Source of the DNA: Ahaetulla prasina
Taxonomy: Eukaryota; Chordata; Lepidosauria; Squamata; Colubridae
Assembly: GCF_028640845.1 (NCBI RefSeq)
Contig: NC_080539.1
Coordinates: 298,389,516-298,453,515 of the forward strand
Direction: 5' to 3'
DNA: 64,000 nt
Shown: positions 54,233 to 64,000 of the stretch, one piece after another
Position numbering within the stretch: position 1 is the stretch's first letter
Layout of the letters: each line of letters opens with the position of its first letter
The notes under the pieces: model-generated
Databases searched by the model: none
Told to the model about the DNA's origin: nothing
Seen by the model: only the letters and a program-made list of their open reading frames with translations
Made by a program: the position numbers and the translations under genes

Positions 54233-54865
54233 TAGTGCTTATAACCTCTTTCTACCTTTGGCAGTTTTTGTTGAGGTCACAAATTTAAACACAGATTATT
54301 GGTATTTTCCCTAATTTTAAATAGCATGTAATATTTGAAACCATAATCAAACCATGTAACAGTTAAGGAATTCCCCTCCCCAGCCTTTACCCTTTCTTGC
54401 TTCAAATTAGGCTCCTGAATCTCACCCAGTTATAAAATAAGCAAGAAGCATGAGCATCTTCTGATTGTTTGAGCCTCCATTTGATACATATATAATTATA
54501 CTGTATAATTGATGCAGTTTAGATCTAGTGTCTTCTATTTGCCTTTTGAAGTCTTGACATTAAATATTTCATTCTATATAGAAAATATCTAAGTTTGGGG
54601 GGAGAGGAGAACATATTTTATTTACATATATAAAATTGAAAGATTTACTTGACTGTCAGGAACATCATTTCCTCTAAGTACTAAGTAATTAGCAAAATTG
54701 GTGCTTCCTGATATAAAAATTCATGAACCAGATGTCTGGTTAGGGAATGAAATAGGTATTTTAATTTTGCATCTGGATTCTTTATTTATTTGGGGGAAAT
54801 GTTCATTTTGAAAACTAAAACAAGCTTAACTTGCTGTGTACAGTTTGGTGCAAAACCTTCAATGT

Positions 54866-55060
54866 ACATCAAGACGAGGTAAAGAAGAAGGAAATGTGTA
54901 TATTCATTTTCTGCCTTCCTGGGTTATCACTGTGCTTTGCTCTTCATTTTTAAAAAATGTTATTTAAAATTGTCCAAATGAAGAGCAACACATGGTGATA
55001 ATTCACGATGGCAAAAATGAGATATACACATTTGTTTCTTCTTTACCTCTTCTTGGTACC
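54866..55060. repeat. Fold-back (inverted repeat with ~80-bp arms)
   Basis: The left arm contains AGGTAAAGAAGAAGGAAATG and GCTTTGCTCTTCATT; the right arm contains their complements AATGAAGAGCAACAC and CATTTGTTTCTTCTTTACCT in reverse order around a 30-bp AT-rich loop. Probably a mariner-type or fold-back MITE; no family assigned. Confidence 0.75.
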
Positions 55061-55666
55061 ATGACTTGTAAGAAAATGGAAAACAGTTTGCTTATTATTA
55101 CTTTCTGGTGCTCTTGACTTTTTGTTCCAAAACAATTCAAGGAGTATAAAAAAGAATAAGCATTGATGTTTGAATCTGGCTTGTAAGAAAAGCAACAAGG
55201 CCTGCTATGTGCAAAATACTAGACAGACTTTCCCAAATGAGTTAAACAGGGGAGGAGCAAAAGTGATGCAAACAGCACACAGCTTGATCACAGTAAGTTC
55301 ACATTCATTAGAATCTTGTTTTCTGTAACATTTTACTCTAAAGATCATGTAAAATCTCTCTTACGTAAAGCCCAATTGTTGATGATTTCATGGGCATGTA
55401 CCTCCAGCTTATTTGTGCCTTCTTCCAGAATAGTTTTCAGCCTTGGGATTTTGCCTCCCAAGTACTAACCAGGCCCGACCTGTTGATTTTCCAAGCCCAG
55501 ACAGTCAGATTCTGCCTTTTAAATATAACTCAATTATTTTTCTCTTTGTGAAAGAAAACATTTCACAGACCCATGTTTTTCTTAGATTTCCAACTTTTCA
55601 TAATCTAAAACAAGTACCTTACAAGAATATGCTGTTGTTCTTAAGATGGTACTGTTTCTCCTACTA

Positions 55667-56029
55667 CAGGTGGTCCTTGACTTAAGACCACAATTGAACC
55701 CAAAATTTCTGTTAAGGGAGATATTTGTTAACTGAGTTTTGTCCCATTTTATGACCTTCCTTGCCACCAGTAAGTGAATCAGTGCAGTTGATAAGTTAGT
55801 AACCTTGTTGTTAAATGAATCTGGCTTCCCCATTGACTGCTTGTCAATAGGTCTCAGAACATGATCACGTGACCCCAGGACAGAGCAAGGGTCATAAATA
55901 TGAACCAGTTACCAAGTATCTGACTTTTGATCACATGATCATGGAGATGCTGCAAAGATCATAACTGTGAAAAACGGTCATGTTAATTTTTTCAGTGCCA
56001 TTGTACTGTTGTAAGTCAAGAACTACCTG
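55667..56029 (+). mobile_element. Tigger-like MITE, TA target duplication
   Basis: Ends CAGGTGGTCCTTGACTTAAG and GTCAAGAACTACCTG are flanked by TA; the interior has ATGATCACGTGACC and GTTACCAAG words in common with 20439-20832. Confidence 0.78.
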
Positions 56030-56039
56030 TACTATTAAC

Positions 56040-58221
<2,182 letters not shown>

Positions 58222-58364
58222 TGTTACCAGCAGGAGAAAAGTTTTGATGCATGTCCACATATCATTGACTGTATCCTGTAATATGCAACGGCACAGCTAG
58301 TTTTTCTGAATTGGATAAAAGTTGATCAGTATAAACACCTTGAACTATATTTCAAATGGATTTA

Positions 58365-58370
58365 AATAAA
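58365..58370 (+). promoter_or_regulatory. GPHN: Proximal GPHN polyadenylation signal
   Basis: A canonical AATAAA hexamer lies 144 nt after the stop codon in the conserved-looking first part of the 3' UTR. Confidence 0.55.
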
Positions 58371-59057
58371 TACCTTTTAAAAAAAACTTCAAAAACAAAT
58401 CTTAAAAGAATTTATTCTGATTATATCAAAGCAACTTTTTCATTTCTTGCAATTGCTTTGTGTGTTCAATGCTAGTTCCAATAGCAGTAGCTTTTAGTAG
58501 ACAGCGGTAGGTGCCTGCAGAACTTGTGTTTTTTCTCATCTTTAAGATTCAACTACTTATGCTCTTAAAACAAGGCTGTCTGCTTATTTATACTAGTGTA
58601 GACAACACTTGGATTTTCCCTTATTAGTATGCTTCATAACTGCTTCACCAAGAGCTTCTGCTTGTTCTTTATCGTATCTCGTGTTGATGTGCACAGTGCC
58701 AAAAGCAGAGTGGCTGCCCTGGGAACCCGATCAAGCCCCAAGGTTTTCCTCCTTGCTGCGCGTTCAGGGATACCTGTCATCCCAGCAGCCACCCAGCTCA
58801 GTACTATTGGGCAGTAACTGGATACCTTTTGTTTAAACAAACAACAACAAAAAAATTGCTTCCTTAAGTGCTGACAGCCTTTTTAACCAATACATTTAAA
58901 ATGTACAGAATTAAAATCTTAAAAAAAAAATCAAAGACTGATCTTGTACAGATATTAGTGTTACCAGCATTCATGTGGAAATTAAATAAGAAATAAAAAC
59001 TAATGTTAAACAACTCTGTACCATAACATTTTCTGTAATGATACTGAAATTTAAATG

Positions 59058-59063
59058 AATAAA
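59058..59063 (+). promoter_or_regulatory. GPHN: Distal GPHN polyadenylation signal
   Basis: A canonical AATAAA lies about 840 nt after the stop codon, followed by an A-rich stretch. Confidence 0.5.
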
Positions 59064-59099
59064 AAAAATCCTGAATCATTATTTAAAAGGTGATTGTGT

Positions 59100-60500
59100 T
59101 AAGCCTGTTTTCAGTCTTGGGGAAAGGACAGTCTTGGTTCAAAAATTAAATGAGCACAAATATATTGGAGAAAAAAATGCTGATGCATAAATTTTTAATT
59201 TAAAAGGTTTTAATAAGGTTGTGTTATTTTTCTTGAGTAATATTAAAACTGGAATCCTTGGAAGATACTTTAACGGTACAATTTATGAACATCACCAATA
59301 CAGATTAACTTAAAAATATAGGATTTAAATCATCTAAGAAACTGACATAAGTGAAAGAAAATGTTTAAGTACTGTATGGAATATTTCTACATTTTAAAAA
59401 TTATTTGCCTCATGAACACTATTGCAGTTAACTATAATTGACCCATAGTCATTTGCATAATGTGACACTTCTAGGTGTTAAGTAAGAAGTGAAAGAAATA
59501 AATTCAGTATGAGATAACTAACTTCAAGATTGCTTTCAGGATACTGCATAGTGAAAAAATATTTTGAGTTCAGGTCTTCCCCCTGCATAGCATTATTGCT
59601 CTCATGACTACTTAAAATACTTGTTTTTTAAAATTCCATAAAGATGTACATAAATTATAGTTTGCCTTAAGATAACATTTATTGCTAATAAACTGTAAAA
59701 ATATGGTGAAATGAGAAATACATTTTATTCTAGAGTAGAATTAAGGCTAGTAAAAATACTGCCCATTGTAGAATGTAGAACTTAAAACTGATTTGATATT
59801 GACCATGGCTCTTCATGACTGACCACAATCTTATTTCCATTTGGGAATATGCCAAACAATGACAGTGAACATTTCTTCTCTAGAAGAAGAATAAGTAGAG
59901 TAATGAAAGTTTAACACTCTTTTGCTTAATGTCAGTAGTTAGACAGAGTTAGATAATTGTCCTCCAATAACTCCTTTAAGGATTTATCTGCCGTCTTCAC
60001 TGAGCATCATAACCAGATTAGAAATAAAAGTGTGCTTTCTTAAACAGAATACTTACAAAAATGCAGATTTAGACAAATACAATGCTTTTTGTTTTTGTTT
60101 AAATTAGGTAAAACATCTTTTTACGGATGAAGGTAACATCACAACTTGTTGATAATAGCACAAAGACATTTGTATAACTCTTAGAAATCACTACTTAATC
60201 TCATTTTGTATTTCAAAAATCTTATTTTACAAATGGCTTTAATCCAGATTGATTCTTCGGGGCATCATTGTTACTGCTGAGTCTGATTTTTTTCTGTGTA
60301 TTTCTATAAATGTCTGCTCCCCATCAAAAATGCCTTTCTGTTTGTATTTTGTAGTTCTCACACTTCAGTGTTCTAAGATTATTTGCCAACACTGGCATGT
60401 TCATTCAGTTTCCTGTGCTAAAGTAAGTTTTTTGCTATTCTTCTACACATGTTGATAGGACTCTTCCTTATGCTTACTAATATTTCTTCTTTGAAACTTA
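59100..60500. other. Downstream of GPHN, no recognised element
   Basis: AT-rich intergenic DNA, possibly including a longer 3' UTR. Confidence 0.5.
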
Positions 60501-60502
60501 CC

Positions 60503-61010
60503 AAATTTTCGGAGTATAAGATGCACCAAAGTATAAGACGCGCCTTAGCTTTTGGGGAGGAAAATAAGAAAAAAGCTGTTTGGCAGGTGGATTGGCCTCC
60601 CGGGAATACCCCCAATCATTTGTTCCAAGAGGTGAATTTTAGCAATAGGTTCCTTGGTTGTGAGCTGTGTGCCTTGCTTTTTTTTGCTTTTTTTTCTGCC
60701 TCTAAAACTTCTGAAACTCAGTTTCAGAAAAAACTTTTTTCTGCCTCTGAAAGCCTCCAAAACAGAGCTTCAGGAAAAAAGCTTCTGAAGCTCTGTTTGG
60801 GGCTTTTTTTCTGAAGCTCTGTTTGGGGGCTTTTTTTTGAAGCTCTGTTTGGGAGCTTCTTTTCTGAAGCTTAGTTTCTGATGCTTTTTTCAGCCACTGA
60901 AACCTCCATTTGAGAAGCTGGGTGGGGTTATAAGAGTATAAGACGCACCCAGATTTTCACCCTCTTTTTTGGGGAGAAAAAGGTGTGTCTTATACTCCAA
61001 AAAATACAGT
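60503..61010. mobile_element. TIR MITE (cggagtataagatgcacc family)
   Basis: The left end AAATTTTCGGAGTATAAGAT and right end CTTATACTCCAAAAAATACA are inverted matches, and a second internal AGTATAAGACGC lies near each end. The interior has imperfect repeats of GAAGCTCTGTTTGGGGGCTT (60770-60870). No transposase. Confidence 0.72.
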
Positions 61011-61078
61011 AGCTTATATTTTACCTTATATCTTACAGTTATCCTTTCTCTGCAGTTTTTTTAACCTTTCCTTCACTT

Positions 61079-61545
61079 TTTTTTTAATTAGAACAAGTTT
61101 TTATTGATTTTTTAGTTTCCTCCCCTACACACATACATGATTTATGAACAGAGTATTGGCCATAGCACATCTTATACAATTCAATATGTTCAAATATATT
61201 TTACTTAGTTACAATTTTTGCCAATATGTTCTTTTTTCATTTTTTCATTTTTATTCATTTCCTAATATTTCCTTGCTCATTTCATTAAATCACATCTTTC
61301 GCCCTCAAGTTCTAATTTCTCCATTTTTATTAGTGTTCATTCTCTTTCATTCTTTTTTTTTTTTTTTGACTATTTCAATTTTTATCCTAATATATTCAAA
61401 TATGTTCAGGGTTGCCTTTCTTCCATTTCATCTTTTCCTTTTCACAGCAATCCTTTCTTCTCCTTCTCACTCCTTTACCTCCCTCCTTTCATCCTACCTC
61501 CTTTCTTCTCTCCTCTCTTACTCTCTACTTCTCCTTCCTTTCTCC
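61079..61545 (-). mobile_element. L1-type LINE 3' end, 15-bp target duplication
   Basis: It begins with poly(T) and AACAAGTTTTTATTGATTTT, typical of a minus-strand L1 3' end, and is flanked by exact ACCTTTCCTTCACTT at 61064-61078 and 61546-61560. The pyrimidine-rich right half (61370-61545) is less clearly LINE. Confidence 0.75.
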
Positions 61546-61605
61546 ACCTTTCCTTCACTTCTGAATAGATATATAGAGCATTGTGTTCTAAGGGAACATA
61601 CTCAC

Positions 61606-61845
61606 AGCAAAGATAAACCCCCAAGTGGACTCAATGACTTCAGAGAGAGTGCTAATGACCAGATGACTGTAATCCTTCCATTCTGCCCTACCATCCTGTC
61701 AGAACCTATCATTCCATTTCCTCACCATAGTCACAACTGATGAAGCTTTTTGAATGAGAAGCAGTGTCTTCTCCTTGCTCAAAGAAAAACAGTCCAGTTG
61801 CCTTTTGAAAAAAACACAGCACCCTTGAGACATTTATCACTAATA
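61606..61845 (+). mobile_element. Penelope-type terminal sequence, family B, single copy
   Basis: It matches one arm of the 7612-8345 fold-back (AAGATAAACCCCCAAGTGGA ... TCACAACTGATGAAGC ... CAGTCCAGTTGCCTTTTGAA). CTGATGA at 61737-61743 is intact but the GAAAC side is mutated. Confidence 0.6.
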
Positions 61846-62342
61846 TCTTAATTATATTAAACAACTACTTACTAAGTTCACATTAGCTCTGATTTTGCAA
61901 CTGCCATCAGGAAAATCATCAGAGAGAGAACAAAAGTCAGGCCACTTTGGCAAGGCTTAGAAAAATAGCAGAAATTTGATGAAATAATGAATGCTAAGCT
62001 ATATACTGGCCAATTAACTCAATACAGAGAAATTATATAGAGAGACTGTATAGGAAACATTGTATATGAAGGGAAGGAAAGATGTAACATTGAGAGAGAG
62101 GAGCAAAATAGATAGCTGATAATAACCTATGCTGGCCGGTACTTCTGATAGTTGAAGTCAACCCATCTTGAAGGTGCTGAGGTTAAGAAATACGGATCTA
62201 ATCAAGCAAGAGAAATTATTTCTGGAAGAAAACATCAGGTTGCAGAAGGTCCCGCGCTGAAGATGTCAAATAAGCTAATGGTCCTGAAAAACATCTTGTT
62301 ATTTCTACAAGTCTACAAGCTACAAGTCAATATAGATAGTAT

Positions 62343-62562
62343 ATCTGTGGTGGCACAGTGGTTAGAATGCAGTATTGTGGGCTACTGCAGTTTGGCAGTT
62401 CGATTCTCACCAGCTCAAGGTTGACTCAGCCTTCCAGCCATCTGAGGTCAGTAAAATGAGGGCCCAGACTGTTGGGGGGCAATATGCTGACTCTGTAAAC
62501 CGCTTAGAGAGAGCTGTAAAGCATTGTGAAGTGGTGTATAAGTTTAAGTGCTATTGTTATTC
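62343..62562 (+). mobile_element. tRNA-derived SINE (same family as 2338 and 16388)
   Basis: Head GTGGTGGCACAGTGGTTAGA, B-box-like GCAGTTCGATTCTC, core GGTTGACTCAGCCTTCCAGC, tail GTAAACCGCTTAGAGAGAGC. It abuts the Tigger-like MITE that follows. Confidence 0.8.
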
Positions 62563-62932
62563 TAGTCCTTGACGTACAATTGGTCAATTAACAACTGTTC
62601 AGTTACACCACCACCATCACAACCATCATGGAACACATTTTGAGTATTTGGTAACTAACTCATCTTTACAGCTGTTTGCAGCATCCCATGACCACATAAC
62701 TGCAATTTGTTGTAATTTTTTGGCTGGTTTCTGGCATTCACTTCCAGTTTCCAGCAAAATAATACAGACTGGGAACAACTGATTTGCTTAATGACTGTGG
62801 CATTCACTTAATGACTGCTGCGTTTGCTTAACAACTGCCACTAAAAAAATCAGATCAGTCACGTGACTTATAATCACAACAATCCATAACCATAATTTGG
62901 GCTCAATTAGTCATACGTCAAGTACTATCTAT
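62563..62932 (+). mobile_element. Tigger-like MITE, diverged
   Basis: It starts AGTCCTTGACGTACAATTGG and ends TCATACGTCAAGTACTATCT with the family's CACGTGAC and TTAACAACTG interior words. Confidence 0.65.
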
Positions 62933-62939
62933 ATAAATA

Positions 62940-64000
62940 ATGTTCAAATATTGCCATCCTTTGTATACTTTGATAATAGTTCAATTTTAACAGAATTTAA
63001 GGGATCTGTAAGATTTAATTCTAGATCAAGACAGAAAGTATATGGCCTTCCAGTTGATAGCCTTTAGCAGCCCATTATCAATTGTGATGAGATTGGTAGT
63101 CCAATATGTAGGGGACCATTGGTCCCGCACCCATTTTCTAGATGATTTATTAGGAGAATAAAGTATATTGTTATTGTTTTAAATAATATAATTTAATTCT
63201 AACATGTCCTTTCATATATTTTTTTGTCTTTACATTCTCTTACGATTTCTTTTTCAGCATCCCTTGTTCAGTTCTGAAATTTAGCTGTGCCTTCTCTCTC
63301 TGTATGGATCAGTTGGTATCAAAATCCTTTCTAGATCACTAAAGAAGTCACCTATGTGTGAAAAAAATAAATATGTGTGTGTGAACAAAATAAATAATCA
63401 CTTTTTTACCCCAGACCTATTTCTAAGGCATTATTATAACAATTATATTTTTCATTTTCTCTTTCAGAAGGATATTAAATTTTGTCAGCCTTTATGTCAT
63501 ATATAAAAGAAGTAATACTTCATTTTCAGAGAACTGGATGGCTACAGTAAGAGTTTTGCTAATAGATGCCAGTCTTTCATATGTCACCAGTTCAACCCTT
63601 ATGGAAACTGACCAGACCTGAAAATTATCATCTGAAAGTGCTTTAGTGCTTTGTGAAAACTACTAAGATAATAAACTCTTCAACTCATCTGTCAGAGAAT
63701 AGCGAAAATAGAATGTGGTTGATTGAGTTTGAAAGCAAAGATCTTAGCCATTTATTCCTAAGGATGCCCATAATCTTGAATTGATATTAAAAGATGCATT
63801 ATCAATGTGATCAAGTACTGCCTTTGAAATTTTTATTTTATTTATTGATGAGATTAAAGGTTTTGCTTCTCTTCGTTATATATCTTCACATTCACTAATC
63901 TTCTATAGTCTTTGATAAGAATAACACCTCAAATATTAATGTGCAGAAAGTGTCCTTCCATCATCACACCTGAGCTAACTATTACTTCTTTCCTCTGAAA
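62940..64000. other. Intergenic, no recognised element
   Basis: AT-rich DNA to the end of the window with no recognisable gene or repeat. Confidence 0.5.

Larger units (their letters stand above)
58222..59063 (+). other. GPHN: GPHN 3' untranslated region (probable extent)
   Basis: AT-rich sequence follows the stop codon. Poly(A) signals AATAAA lie at 58365-58370 and 59058-59063; the second is followed by an A-rich tract. Which is used cannot be told here; a further AATAAA occurs near 59685. The segment 58630-58815 within it is unusually GC-rich (see findings). Confidence 0.65.

Overview
The window is nuclear DNA from a squamate reptile, almost certainly an advanced snake. The evidence is its repeat content: a CR1/L3-type LINE whose 3' end runs into an (AATAG)n microsatellite (a snake hallmark), a Sauria-type tRNA SINE with a BovB-like tail, a BovB 3'-end fragment, and many hAT, Tc1/mariner and Penelope remnants. 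The species cannot be named from sequence alone.

The only host gene I can support is GPHN (gephyrin), on the + strand. Fourteen coding exons (10441 to 58221) have consensus acceptors and donors and join in frame to 448 codons plus stop. They cover the end of the central linker and the whole MoeA-like E domain, equivalent to residues 289-736 of the 736-residue mammalian protein, with no in-frame gain or loss. The G domain and most of the linker lie upstream of the window. The 3' UTR follows to about 59.06 kb; beyond it I recognise only repeats and unassigned intergenic DNA.

The rest is intronic or intergenic and rich in transposons. 0-10.4 kb: Sauria SINE, solo LTR with 5-bp target duplication, Penelope-type fold-back, CR1 fragment split by a hAT element. 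11.4-14.3 kb: long decayed non-LTR LINE (minus). 14.8-15.3 and 32.0-32.4 kb: two short copies of a terminal-inverted-repeat (TIR) element. 16-20.2 kb: SINEs, hAT MITE, second LINE copy, L1. 20.4-25.5 kb: Tigger-like MITE, Penelope terminal fold-back, a 1.9-kb TIR element with nested L1, and a solo LTR nested in another MITE. 28.5-39 kb: CR1 fragments, two further solo LTRs, hAT copies, a near-complete Tc1 remnant. 44.9-49.1 kb: microsatellites, a 2.1-kb GC-rich TIR element, a Penelope inverted duplication with a GIY-YIG reading frame, and a BovB tail.

The two most notable observations: (1) the 2.1-kb TIR element at 44963-47074 carries what reads as the first coding exon of a different host gene, MYRF, on the minus strand with an intact splice donor, flanked on both sides by element-type GC-rich repeats: a Pack-type gene capture sitting inside a GPHN intron. 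(2) Three different Penelope-type terminal sequences share one small hammerhead-like fold (CTGATGA, one spacer base, stem-loop, GAAAC or derivative); in the least degraded copy it is followed by a self-complementary ACGT, as expected for minimal hammerheads that act as dimers.
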